This document shows, one piece after another, positions 49,873 through 62,806 of a DNA stretch of 64,000 nt. Every line of letters begins with the position of its first letter. Positions within the stretch are counted from its first letter, which is position 1. Under the pieces are notes generated by a model that saw nothing but the letters and a program-made list of their open reading frames with translations, did not search any database and was not told where the DNA came from. The DNA is from Siderastrea radians (lineage: Eukaryota; Cnidaria; Anthozoa; Scleractinia; Rhizangiidae), in NCBI GenBank assembly GCA_964017195.1, contig CAXHKT010000096.1, positions 62,001 through 126,000 of the forward strand, read 5' to 3'. A program made the translations under genes and the position numbers.

Positions 49873-50115
49873 TCGCGAGACTCAGTATCTGAAAGGCCAA
49901 AGACAATAATGAGTTACTTAAGCAAAGACGAGTTTAGCCATCAGTAGAGTACTGTTGTATTTTTGCTGACTTTTCAAAACAACTTTCCACATGACATTTA
50001 AAGAGGCATTAGGAGTGTACAAAAATTCATTTTGTTGTATGACTTCAAGAATTCGCAGTCAACCAATAACTGCAGCAAAGGCGGTTTGGAAAAACAAAAA
50101 CAAAAACAAACAAAA

Positions 50116-50167
<52 letters not shown>

Positions 50168-51512
50168 AAAAGAGAGGAAGAAAACTCTACCTGAAACTAA
50201 GAATATTAAACTTTGTGGTTGCGAGTGTACCAAATTGCCTGTCACACGGATTATAGCTCTCTTTTCAGACTAATGTATCGATTGCAAATACGATGTTAAG
50301 TAAACTATTAAAATTGTAAACAGTTTATCGTTTGTCTTGCTCAAACCCAAAACATGGCCCGGTTGCCTGCATCCTGCCCACTGACGGGACATTTGCTGTC
50401 AACTTGCCTCCAAATAAAACCACATTGCGCGGTTCTTCCGAAAATGCGGGGTGACCAAAACCGATGAAAAAGGAAAAAAAAAAAAAAACAAAAAACAAAA
50501 AAACAAAAACGGTGCTCTCTTTATTTTTATATTTTACTCGTATATTTAAATTCTATTTCGGTACCGGTAGGTCAGATCTACAAGGTAGCAATTCTTTTAT
50601 TTCGTCTGTTTTGTCATTATTTTTATTTTTTCCCCTCCGGTTTTGTTGACCCGCAGTTCACATTTTCGGACCAACCGCATCGCGCTGGAGTTAAGGTGAT
50701 TCCATCGAAATGGAAGGAATATTGAAAATTTTCTAAAACTTGGTCCACTTGGTAATTATGTTTAGAACATTTCAAAAATGCAATAAAAAATAGGGGTCAC
50801 CGTGCTTGCTTTTTCACAAAATGGATAGCCGTTAATGGCAAATATACGACCCGCAAGGTTTTCCTGACAAACCCTAGTAATGAGAAATGAGAACTATAAT
50901 TGCTTTAAAAAGTCATTGCTTGTATTGAAATATTGGAGCAGTTCACCATAACAGACATTTATCTTGTATTGTATACTGGTTTAGCTGAACAGGAATCAAG
51001 ATTATGAAATAGATTGAAAACGGTTCTGCCAGTCGGCCGGAGCAAAGAGGGTCTAAAGGAAATAGGAATCAGGCTACCCCCGACGGGGAGAGCGAGGCGC
51101 GCGGCTACTCTGGTCACGTGCGTAAGCTTTTGACACCGTTGAGCCCTGGACTAGCTAGCTGTTTGGACTTCCATTTATTTCCTCGAAGAACAAGAATTTT
51201 GACTGCCTCGGTTCGAGTCGTCCGTCTACTTTTCTCGAAGGAAAGTCCGGTTTGCTTTGCAGTGTTCAAGCGACACACAGAACGTTTCTATCGAGCTGTT
51301 CTCGGCGGCCATCTTGTCAGGCCAGGTGAGCTGACCATAAAAGAACTTGGTTTCCCTCTCCACTCTAAGTCGTCTGCTTTCAGTTAAGTCTTAACTTACC
51401 AGCTCGGGCTTAACTGTAAAGCAGCCGAAAAAGAGTCTGTTGTTTTTCGTCGTCAAATTTCAGAGCGTGAAGAAAAACGCACCACACCGTCCAAAATTAG
51501 CACAGTTGAATT

Positions 51513-52478
51513 CAACAACAACCACAACAACAACAACAAGTTTATTCAGTATTACCATTTCTATGCATGGTGTTACCGATTGGAATACAATAAGCAACTA
51601 TGAGAGTTAAGAATAGTGAAAAAGGAAATACAAATGTAATTGAATGGTATAATTAAGTATTGTGGTGTGTCTTTCGTCTTTCAAATGCTTGAAAAATGAA
51701 AGTAGCAGTTAGCCTGCTGATATATGTGAATCAGTATTGTTAAAAAGAAAACATACTTTATCATGGTTATTGTAATTTGTGAATAACTTATTTCGTTCAT
51801 TGATTTTAGTAAATAGAATCCTTCTCAAATCATCATATAAGTTACAGTGAAGTAAGACGTGCATTTCATTTCATTTGCAGTGATCGCAAATTCTAAGATC
51901 TTCAGGTGTTTTGGGGATTGTAAATCTTCCACTTTCGATTCTTAAGTTATGATTTCCTATCCTAAATTTGGAGGCGATACGTTTATGTTCAGGATTCTTA
52001 ACATGATTGATGAATTCAGAGCACTTTGTTTAATTCTCAAAAATGGAGTAGAATTGTAGTTTTTTTACTTGTACTTATCAAGAATTTTGACTTGGTGTTT
52101 TTTAAGATGTACTGATAAATTATTTTCAGCTTTTGATACGAAAGCAGAAGGGTTTTTAAAGTTAACTGATTTCTCTTTAATATTGAGTTGTGCACATAAA
52201 GATTTATTTTGTTTATCAAACCTGATTTGTTTTCTTGGGCCATTTTATCCGATGTGTTTAAGCAAAGTTTAGCGATGCTGTCAGGAGGTTGATTTTCAAG
52301 GTGAATCCAAAATTTGAGAATATTCGTCGTAATTTGTAACTTGACAGATAATCTACCAAGTTCATTTCTCAAACCGTGTAATTTTCTGAAGAGTGTAGGC
52401 AAATTCTTGTTCAAGCATTTAAGGCGTATCAACAGATGCACTATCACAATGACAAGATTGCTTGTCGCAATGTTAATT
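51513..52478 (-). mobile_element. 5'-truncated LINE fragment, copy 2
   Basis: Same dead LINE fragment with the same frame break and TTG tail in the second unit. Confidence 0.82.
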
Positions 52479-54697
52479 ATGTTGTGACTAAAATTTACGA
52501 GTAGGTTTTCCGCTGAGGCGTAGAAATTACTGTCGGATCATATTTTAAAGTGGTTATCACAAGGACACTGCGGTGTCTACCCGGGCAACGATAAGAGATT
52601 ACACACAGTACTAATTTGAAAAAAAAACAAAAACAAAACACAGACGTTATGATCTTCCAGAAATGCGTCAGAAAGTCTAATAATTGTGAATTCTTTATAG
52701 ACAATGGAAACATTGAAACTGTTCAGAGTTACGCATAGTTAGGGACTCGAATCTCTTCAAGAGGTAGTTGATGATCATTTCAAAGAAGAAGCCATGCATG
52801 CCCTTTTCAGTATAAGATAACACAACTGAGAAATTTTAGGATATTAAAACCAGATCTTGCTTCCAACATTTTTGACACGATGCTCCCTCCAATTTTGAAG
52901 AAACTCAATGAAATATTTAGACGTAAATAACAAGGCTTCCAACTCAGCGTGTAGAGCTGAAATTGGAAGATTCCCACTCATTATTTATTTATTTTTGTTT
53001 ATCCACTCTCTCTTATAGTCGAAATACTCAGCGCATTCTGCTTATTATTACTCGGGAATGACTTTCATTAATCGGGAACGGATTGCATTACTGGAATCAA
53101 AATTCCACTTTCAAATTGAATGTTGTTATGTTCCAACGGTAGCCTTGTTCCAAATAAGGAATGCTGATTGGTTTGTTATAGGCATCAGGCAAATGTTCAC
53201 GTGCAAGTCAGTGGTGGTTGGACACGGTCCGAAAGGCATGGTGGATCGTTATATTAGCCAATCACGAGCAGTCTCTTAACCAGGACGAGAAATCAACATG
53301 GCGGCCTTTGACGGGAATGTGAGCTTCACTTCTTGACATTTTAACGTGCTATTTGTCCCCAGTGCAACTTACATTTAACAAGAATAATTAGGATTGGTGT
53401 GTATCTAGACGTCTTGAAATTTTTGGATCTGGTCATCTTTTGTAAGTCAAGTTTGAGCACAATTTCGTTGTAGGTGGATGGAGCAACGTGTGCTTTCATG
53501 ATATTTGAGTAGGTCTTACATTTTGAGAATTTGTAGGCTAACCCAAAAATCTAAAACCGTTTATTTTACACCAAGATTAAGATGGATAAATTTGCTTTTA
53601 TAAAATCATATAGCGCCCGGTAGCGCCCCTCTAGTTTGAGAATTATGCGTTGTTTAAGTTGTCGAATTTTCTCTCCAATATTACTCTCACGCTGCGAGAT
53701 GTGAAAATTACCCGCGAAATATTAACGCGAGTGATCGTCTTATTTTAATTATGACATTCAAGTATCAATAGTATGGTGTGGCATCCCAATTGAGTGTTTT
53801 CCCTTCTTTGCTTTGTTGTCTTTAGGTTAGGAGGCAAAATGGTTTCTTCAGTCTGCTCTGTTGCCCTGTATGCAACAAACTTTCAAGAATCACATTTTGT
53901 TTGCTGAAATGACCAAAATTATTTGGGCTTTAGGGACTTAATATGTAGTCACATCATCTGTTGTGGATTGGTTTCCTAAGATCCCCTAAGCAGCAGTGAA
54001 CCATTGAGAAAGCTAAAAAAATTCAGTATTGATCAGTAACTCAGATTGGAAATTCAGGGTGCTATCTTAGACATGCAAGAGAAACCAAAAATTGTTTGAG
54101 AAATCAGAAATTTGAGATAGCTAATAATAAATTAGTGAGCAAGATCAACAAAGGAAAACAAAAATATTTTCACTTCAAGATAGTTGTGAGCAGGTGGTGG
54201 GAGGGGGGTTGGGTTCAAGTTAGTGGGGTACATCTGCTGTAAGAAATAAAAGGGAGAACTGTGAATTATTGATTTAACATCCCTTTCAATTTGTCAGTTT
54301 AGTTGTTATTAATAACAGTTAGAGCTATTGAGACCCATTAAAGGGTTGAGAACTGTGAATTGATTAAATATCCCTTTTCAAATGGAACTCACAACTTTTG
54401 CATTCTTCATCAATTTTTTTTACATTGATATCAATCCTTATTTGTTTTCTACTGAATTGTCTTCCAGGAGACAGATTTCACACCAAAATGAGTGGTCTTA
54501 CTGTGTCTACATGATTATGGTATACGTTTTTGCACCGGATCGAAAATCTTGATCTGGTACAGCAACCAGAGTAAACTCGCACTGGTATGACTCGTAATGG
54601 TATGGAATCTTGTGCTTGTATCATGTAAACAAAAACCTGTATTATGTAAACATCCCTTAAGTTTCTGTTACTCAACTTAACAGGCAGACTTGGTGCC

Positions 54698-55019
54698 CAG
54701 TGGCGAGTCCAGACTTTCATGGAGGGTGGGGGTACAAGTTTAATGGTTAACGGTGGATGAGGGGAGACAACAAAATACAAAACTTTTGTGGAGTTATATC
54801 TTGGTATTATTCTGTACTATATTCTGACAATGAGTAAATCAACAACAAAAAATCAGGTGCTTTCTGAGTGGAGTATGCTGTTGTACACAAGCTAATCTGC
54901 ACTCTGCTTCGTTGTAGTCTGGAGTAAAAATATGACTCAATAATTGTTTTGTTCATGTATATTGCTATTTTGAACAAAAAGGGGGGATTCCCTTGGCCCC
55001 TCCTCTGGGTCCACCATTG
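54698..55019. mobile_element. small MITE, copy 2
   Basis: Same ends as at 25990-26311, in the second unit. Confidence 0.45.
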
Positions 55020-56253
55020 ACATTTCAACAAGGTAGAGGTCTGAAGTAAACAAATGAAGGACTGGGCCATTGTTTGCAAGGGGTAAATGCTCAAAGGTCA
55101 ATTTTAGTTAGAGTTTGCTCTGTAGTTGGGACAGCATTCTAATAATTATAAAAATATCACTTTACTCATTGAAAGAATTGACAGATTTGTAGAAATGACA
55201 TTGGACGTATTGCTCTAATGTGCTTCACTAGTTTTTAAAGGATCCAAGCTAAACAGGTTCTCTATGACCTGGATAATTTTGTCGTGAAAATCAGTGCAAA
55301 GCCCCCAACAACCCTGTATTAAGGGGTAAAAACTATTTTCCGGTTGATATCTTTGGGGGTAAATGAGTCAATGCTTTTATTAAAGTAACTGAGAAAAAAA
55401 TATGGGGGCACTGTATATATATTGTCACACATTCTACAGGCTGAACAGAGAGCTCTGTTAAATTTTCTAAAGACAGATTTTCATGTCTGCTGCAAAAGAA
55501 AGTGGAATTCTCGTTCAATCACAGACTAACTTTGTCAGCATCAGTTACTTTCAAAAGCAAAACAAATCAATTAATTCATATTGACAGCTAGCAATATGAA
55601 CAATAGTATTTTAATACAGCCTTGTTTAGCTAATTATAAGCTGTGAAAGTATAATTTCAGACAAGCCCTTCAGGATTACTACATCCTACATCAACGGAAT
55701 GTTTGAGAAACAGAAGCTTTTGGATACCCTGGAAGTTAAAGGACTGTTAATGCTGTGAAATGAACATTCGTAAGGTTTTTCATGACACGGACTCGACGCT
55801 TATCCATCGGGCAAAACTTACGATTTCACATAACTGTAGCAATTACAAGACCTCAGAAAGCCAGGCATCTGTGTTTTCACTTTCGCTGATTGGAAGTAAG
55901 TCCTTCATGGCCCAAGAGGCTATTCATTGTCAGATGTTTGCACATATAAGTTACTAAAGAGGCTTACTCCTGATAAACCCGGGATTGAAGTCTCCACGTG
56001 TACGCGTTCAAACGATCAATGCATGAAACCAGCCGTTAAAATGTTACGTCAAAAATTCAGATGTAAACAAAGGATAATTAGATCACAAGAAACGGAGAAA
56101 CTTCCACCTTTGTTATTTCCAGCTCTTGTAGTCGATTTTTTTTGGCTCTTCGAGATCCGCACAGTACGAAGGTTCATTGCAACTGAGCTCGAATCGATCG
56201 ATAGCCCCATCATGCTTTGCGAACCGTGTCCAACCACCACTGCGTGCAAGTAG

Positions 56254-56584
56254 CAGACTGTTGGCGGCCAGACATGTCTGACCCCTGTCTGACCTGATCT
56301 GTGTTCGCTCAAGAAAATATTAATCGCAAGTACTTTTGTCCGTGAAGAAATAGTCTACTGTTGTAAAACTGTGAGGAATAATTTCATTAAAACAAGTGTG
56401 CTGTAAATGCACAAGAAGAGTTTCTGAAAATTGAGAAAAATTCCTGGTAATGTCAAACCGACTGAAATGCCTGAAACACACGACCCCACAAGCTATGTAG
56501 CTTTTTTACCACATCGTGTCTAAATAAAGGTTTTGTTGTTGTTGTTGTTGTTGAAACCAACAGCCACCAACGGTTTGGTATTGC
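56254..56584 (+). mobile_element. non-LTR retrotransposon tail, copy 2
   Basis: Same insertion in the second unit. It contains the single inter-copy substitution noticed (56503 T, against C at 27795). Confidence 0.6.
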
Positions 56585-57810
56585 GCGTGTGAACCTTTGG
56601 CTTATGTAAGTAACAACCCAATCGGCATTCGTTACTTCGAATGAGTCTACCGTTGGAAGAGTTCAATCTTCAATCTAAAAATGGAATTTTGATTCCAATA
56701 ATGCCATCCGTTCCCGATTAATGAGCGCCATTCCTAAATAATGAGCGGAACGCGCTGAGTATTTTGACTATAAAATGTCCCGCGTATTCAACTTTGAGAG
56801 AACAGTTCTTTAATGGAATGCCACGTGGTAAATGTCCTACTGGTGAAATTGGTTTCTTCCTGTTTTGCGTTACGTGATAGCTTACTATAATCAAATCAGA
56901 CTGAAGTAACTTAATTATTATAATCTGTGTTATTTCTGTAATCATTACAAGCTTTTGCAATACTGCAACTATATAATGGTCATACTTACTTAGCAGTCAT
57001 ATATTAATTGTTGTTTCCAGAGGACTGTGATGTCAGGTTTTGTTTACATTTTCATCCTCTTGCAGCCCGACACAGGTCAGCTGGGTACTCTCCATCAAAG
57101 GGCCAGAGGGGCACATTTCGCTACTTGGACGGCCCTGGAAACCAGCGTTGAGGCAGGTGTGTGTTGCTCCTTGTGTCACTGCTCAGCCTAGCTAGAGTTG
57201 TATCTAATGAAGCCCCTCCCTCCAAAGCCGTTGCTCCCGCCAAACTCGTTCACGCGCGTGAGAGGACAGCGGAACCTGCCTTACATCCCTCACAGTCTGC
57301 CACATCGCGACACCACCCCCTCGGCAAACCCCAGCCCTCACAAGTTACACTGTCATTCCACCCAATATTCATTTGGCCTTTTGTCAGACCAGTGTACTTC
57401 AGGCTTTTTGCTTTTGTCGAACGTCGAGTAGGCTAAGTTTGGCTTGCCAAGTACCTAGGTCTCTTTCGGCAGGGATCAAGCAAACATTGTTTCGGATTCT
57501 CTTAGTGTGGAGAGTTCGCTTATTGCATGTTTTTACCGACAAAGAAATAAAGATATCCCAACTATCTTCTAGGAAACCACGGAGCAGTCTAAACTACGAG
57601 CGTCCTGGTGTGCACGGTGTTGCTGTGGTCGATCAGTTAGCACGGTCAGTCAAATTTATTTTTAAAGTGGCAATTTTGGAATTTTTCCAGTTTTCAAACT
57701 TCCAAGCATATTAGGCCAGGGGGGTGGAGCGTTGTCTTAACCGTCTCAAAAAGGCATTTCATTTGCTTGTTGGTACGATTTGTCACTTCACAATTTGTGC
57801 AGATAAATAT

Positions 57811-60208
57811 CAACCTCGTCCCCAGGGTCTTCTCGCTTTTCAATATGGCGGCGGCTCGGGAGAAGACCCTGGCACGCAGCAGATCACGTGACCAAAATCT
57901 CCAACGAGGATGGAGATTTACCGCTAGTTGGTTCAGTGTTGCTCAAATGAACAGATTATATTTTTGTTTCATGAGGCCTTAGGCAATAAATTGTCTTATC
58001 ATTACATTGTTACAAATCCGTCCTCCTTAAATATTATAAATTGGCCCTTCTTAGGATTATATGCTTCAGCTAAAGACTTTTAGAATATATCAGGCTCAGA
58101 TTAAGCTTAAAATATAAATATAAAGCTTACAGAGTGAGCTTAGGCCTTAAATGAAACAAGGGCTACAAAATATTTATTCTACGTGGCTTACATCTCTGTG
58201 AGTTCAGTGGAAGTGACTCATTTATTTATTTATTTATTTATTTATTTACCTCTTTATTTGTACTGTTTAAACTAATTTTTGATCTGGCACATTCCACGTG
58301 CTGCTTTGGAGGCAGGGACGTTCGTCAGTTTTGGCTTTGTTGAATTTATTTGTGCCCATTCCTTGCGCTACAGTTTTGCCTCTACAGTTGCAGATCTCCA
58401 GAGCTTTGTCGCTTTCAATATTTATTTTGTTTTCTACACTTTAGCTTCAGTGAGTCACATTAAACACTAGAACTGAGGAGATTGTGAGCTTGTAAGTAAC
58501 GGGAAAATAATGCATTTTAACAGTGGATAGATAAAGTCCTCATTGCCTGTTAAACCAGTTCTGGGGGTAATACTCCCAAGTTTGAAAACATTTTCTGCTT
58601 AACAACTTCAAATCCCACTTTTAAGGATGACTCATTATTTCTTTGAGCCTCTGTTGTAACTTTTAGTGGATTTTTGTGGTGTTCTAATTGGATCTGCAAA
58701 CCCTTTCTGTTTGGCTTAGATTGACATGAGAATAGTTTTCAAGTGGAGACAGGAGAAGGGAAACTATTTTAAAAGACCAACAAAAAGTGATATCCACATA
58801 AGGGCACCCCAGGTTGATAGCACTCAATTGTGGTATTCCTTTCCTCGTCGTTGACCCTTTAAGCCCCGATATCAACAAACATGTTCTCCTCACTACTCTC
58901 CATAAATGTCTTATGGTACTACTTGAGAGAATTCACATAAACATCCAGACATTTTATTTTTGGTGATCATTTCCTTTATTCTCTTGACCTGTATGTTTGA
59001 ACAAGTAGTGATACTGTAAGGAGAAATGAGATGTTTGTTTGTCACTACTGGGGCTTAAGGGCTTAACTGCAAATTCCAATTTCAAAACTTCATTAAATCT
59101 CTTTCTCTCCTTTTTTTTCTGAAATCCTTTCTTTCCCACTGATTTCAATTTTTCAAACACTTTCAAACTTCACCCAGATAACTCAATTGATTGAAGTTGT
59201 AAAGCAGAAAATTTTTCAAACCTGGGAATATTATCCCCAGAACTGGTTTAACAAGCAAAGAGGACTTTATGTATCCACTGTTTAAGTGCTTTATTTCTCC
59301 ATGATTTACAGTCTCACAATCTCCTCATTTAATGAGACTTACTAAAGCTAAAGTGTGTAGAAAACAATACTGAAAGCCCTGCAACTGTACAAGCAAAACT
59401 GTAGCACAAGGAATGGGCACAAATAAATTCAACAAAGCCAAATTGATCATCCAAAGCAGCACCTGGAATATTCTAGATCAAAAATTAGTTTAACCAATCC
59501 ATGCAACACAGCTCTTTTCCCATTCCCTTGCACTTTGTTATATTGAGGTTGCACTGTAAATAAGCTTAAATAAATAAGTAAATAAGTAATTGAGTCATTT
59601 TCACTGAACTCACAGAGATGTATGTGGCACTAGTTTTATTTAAGGCCTACGTTTACTCCATCAGGTTTATATTGTAAGCCTAATCGGAATAATTTTAAGA
59701 AGGACGGATTTATAACAATATTGAAGAAGGACGGATTTGTGACAATGTGACGATAAGACAATTTATTGCCTAAAGCCTCATGAAACAGAAATATAATATG
59801 TTCATTTGAGCAACATTGAATCGACTAGTGGTACGGAGTTCCGCAGTCGAGTACCCTCACACCCATTACTCCTAACTTTAAAATAACAAAAAAGAAACAA
59901 ACAAAAGCAAAAAAAAAGAGAGAGACCTCTAACACTTTGCCATATTCCTAAGACTCTTACATGCAAAACTTGTCTGTTTTTTCCCATTTTTTTTCTTGAA
60001 CTGAACTTCAGCTTTTTCCGCCAGTTTGTTTATCTTCCCCTTAGCCACATCTTGTACCCAGATCTTCTCACTCTTTTTGCTGTAGCCACCATTTTGAAGA
60101 AATCTCCATCCTTGTTGGAGATTTTGGTCACGTAATCTTCTGTGTGCCAGGGTCTTCTCACGAGCCGCCGCCATATTGAAAGCTGAGAAGACCCTGGGGA
60201 CGAGGTTG
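57811..60208. mobile_element. Mutator-like foldback element, copy 3
   Basis: Same element in the truncated third unit, complete with both inverted-repeat arms and both target-site copies. Confidence 0.88.
59929..60174 (-). pseudogene. exon-like ORF in foldback terminal repeat, copy 3
   Basis: Identical counterpart in the truncated third unit. Confidence 0.45.
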
Positions 60209-61550
60209 GATAAATATTTGGGGACAGAGTCTCTATGGCGATGCTTGGCTGTTTGAAAGAAAAAAAAATTTCCTCGTGGGATTTTCACATTTTTGCCTCT
60301 GCACAAACAACAGCCTCTGGCCCCCCTGACAAAGTGCGCTGTGGCCCGTGTGACGCGCGAGAGGGTTTGGGGCTGTCTCCGCAAAGTGCTCAACAGTTTG
60401 CCGTCCGTTCAGCACCGGTGGCAGCAAAATGACAGCCCCTGAAAGTTGCACAACCAGTTTGAAAATGGCTCGGTCAATTCTCCACATCTGCTCTGTGAAA
60501 GACAAACAGAAACAAACGAGCTCTAGGTTATTTGACAAAATAAACCCATGTTGAGATCTTCTCATTTCTTGTTAAAAAAAATTCTCTGTGCATTCATACC
60601 TATCTAAAGAAAGTTCGGGTCAAAGCCAACAATATATTTTTTGTGGAAAAATTCATTAGCATTAGCAGAAATTCAACCATCTTGTCCAACTTTATTCTAC
60701 AAAGGTTCATGTCTACCAGATTATTTGAAGTTATGCATACTACGCGCGAGGAGGTTTTGTGCGAAAGTCCCTGCTGGGCCAACAGTTAGCCACCCACTCA
60801 GGTCTTTCAAGCGGCGAATGCCAACCGCTACAAGTTACATGGCCATGCATACGGTACACTCTGCCTTGTCCAGCACCAATATCAACAGTCCGTTCTCTTT
60901 AAGGCTGTGTCATTCATGCCATTTCAACATTTTCTCAGGTCACAAACACTCCCTGGACTGCCTAGGCATCAGATCAAGCGCTGCTCAATTAGTACTTTGT
61001 TTTGTTATTGTTTATATGCTGGATAGTGATTTATCCTGCCTCATAGCTGATTCCTCTCTTACATGACAACAGTCTGTACAGCTGAAATGTTAATAGCTGC
61101 TAAGTGACCTGTCTGGTTTCTTTCACAGGATGCAAAATTTACATAAGCCACAACCTTTCGACTCTTCCGCGGAATCCTTATCGATCTGACGGGATCAATT
61201 ACCAATTTCTTCATTTGTGGTAGTCGTGCTGTTTCAATTCGTCAGGTTACCTTTGTCGCTAGGGCTGGGTCTCAGAGAGGACCTAAATAAATACATAAAC
61301 AAACAGCTAACGAATCACTGGAAATAGGATAGTAGAAGTTTAACGAATACTCACAATTCAGTGCAAAAATTGCATGTTAATAATTACGAAGGTCCCATCT
61401 TCAGTAGGAAATTTCTATTATTCCTCACTAAAGAATAAATGTTGTGCATGCATTTTTTACTCTTCCATATGAAGTAAATCCTTGTGACCTAGTTGGCCAG
61501 GAAACTAATTAAATTAATATATTAAATTAATAGGACAAAAAGGACCAATA

Positions 61551-61708
61551 AAAAGAAAGGCATACCATTCTCAGTAGGCTTAATTTTGGTTTGTACATTT
61601 ATTTAGCTTTTTCATTTATTCTTAACCTTTTGTGAAGCGCCTAGAGCAGAACTGGATAGGCGCCATACAAATTTCAATTATTATTGTCGTAATTATTAAT
61701 AAAGATTG
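61551..61708 (+). mobile_element. non-LTR retrotransposon 3' end, copy 3
   Basis: Same hairpin tail in the truncated third unit. Confidence 0.6.
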
Positions 61709-62738
61709 ACTTGCCTATGCTTTGGTCTCGATTTCTGGGTTTTAATGTTCCTTTAGAATTTATGGAAGCCACATGCAAGTCTGGGAGAAGCAGACGCGGA
61801 AATCTAGGCTCAGAAAAGGCCTTTGCACCTCCCCCTCACTAATATACCTTAGCTCCCACCCCCTGGGGGAAAGTCAAAGTCCAAACAGAAGCATGACAAT
61901 GTCTTCGAAATAAAATCTTTATTGGCGAGTTATTTCACTGAATTCAAATTTGATTCGCTGATGTCGAGAGATTTCCACCGCCAAGAATTGCCCTGACTGC
62001 GATTCCAATTTTCGAACCCACACAGCCCATGCACAGGGTGATGATGACCAATAAAATATATGTTAAATATATATTAAATAAAAAAATAGAAAGCCCTTAT
62101 AAACACAGCTGTAGGTCCCAGAAGGGGAAAAATTTGGCGAAACCCCTATATAATTTCTGGCAAAACAAGATGGTCTGAATGTTTTGATATTTGATTTTCG
62201 AGCCATTTTTGTTAGCCAGCCAATCAGATAGCTGTTTATGCGATACCGCAGACCGGAATATCGCTGTCGCACAACATGGCTTCCTCTTTTCCCGGTTACC
62301 TGTCAGTGTACCGAGTGAAGAAATATGACATTTGGTGCAGATTTGGCGAAAGATTTTGAGTGCCTGTTACCTGCAACTTTTGGTGAGCAATTCAGATTTC
62401 TCGTCCCTTAGTACAAGCATAGTTAGTAACTCTGGTACAAGCTTATTTCTTCCTTCTAGGGGACAAGATTTGAGTAAGAGATCGAGTATACGACTTTCTA
62501 GTTTCACATTAATGTAAGAGATTGTCAGGTCGCATAGAAGCTACCTTCTTTACTGGCAAACAACACGAAGGAATAAGGTCTCTGGAACCGTCAGTACTTC
62601 ATCTCGTACTCGAAGTGCAATCTAAAAGTGGCTATTTGCACATGAAAGTCTCCGAAGAAGTGTTTGTCATGTTTTTCATGCAGCATCAAGGGTGAATGAA
62701 TGACAGGAAATCGTTAGACTTCTTTCAGAAGAAAAGTA

Positions 62739-62806
62739 CCCTAACCCTAACCCTAACCCTAACCCTAACCCTAACCCTAACCCTAACCCTAACCCTAACC
62801 CTAACC
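62739..62806. repeat. telomere-type (CCCTAA)n tract at array/satellite junction
   Basis: About 11 uninterrupted CCCTAA units occupy 68 bp. The first nine bases coincide with unit sequence (5323-5331 in copy 1), so the junction lies in a 9-bp microhomology. CCCTAA on the plus strand is the orientation of a left chromosome end. The tract therefore points toward the array, with the satellite on its centromere-proximal side. It is an interstitial or fused telomere, or a contig chimera, rather than a cap added to the array's right end. Confidence 0.93.

Larger units (their letters stand above)
53013..56773. mobile_element. 3.8-kb inverted-repeat element, copy 2
   Basis: Same element in the second unit, including the interrupted right arm. 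It contains the T at 56503 that differs from copy 1. Confidence 0.72.
28709..57416. repeat. 28.7-kb tandem unit, copy 2
   Basis: This is a full second copy, in the same orientation as copy 1 and starting immediately where copy 1 ends. All open reading frames recur at +28,708, and microsatellite lengths are the same. The one difference seen by eye is T at 56503 against C at 27795, inside a retrotransposon-tail insertion. Such identity means very recent amplification, active homogenisation, or an assembly that unrolled a circle or loop. Confidence 0.98.
57417..62747. repeat. 28.7-kb tandem unit, truncated copy 3
   Basis: This third copy runs for 5,331 bp in register with bases 1-5331 of copy 1 and then departs abruptly. 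The last shared bases are CCCTAACCC; copy 1 continues with GGAAAAG while this copy continues as a telomere repeat. It holds the Mutator-like foldback element and a LINE tail but neither gene of the pair. Confidence 0.97.

Noticed and set aside
62739..62806. Telomere addition healing a broken array end
   Set aside because: Healing at a right-hand break would give TTAGGG on the plus strand; the tract reads CCCTAA.
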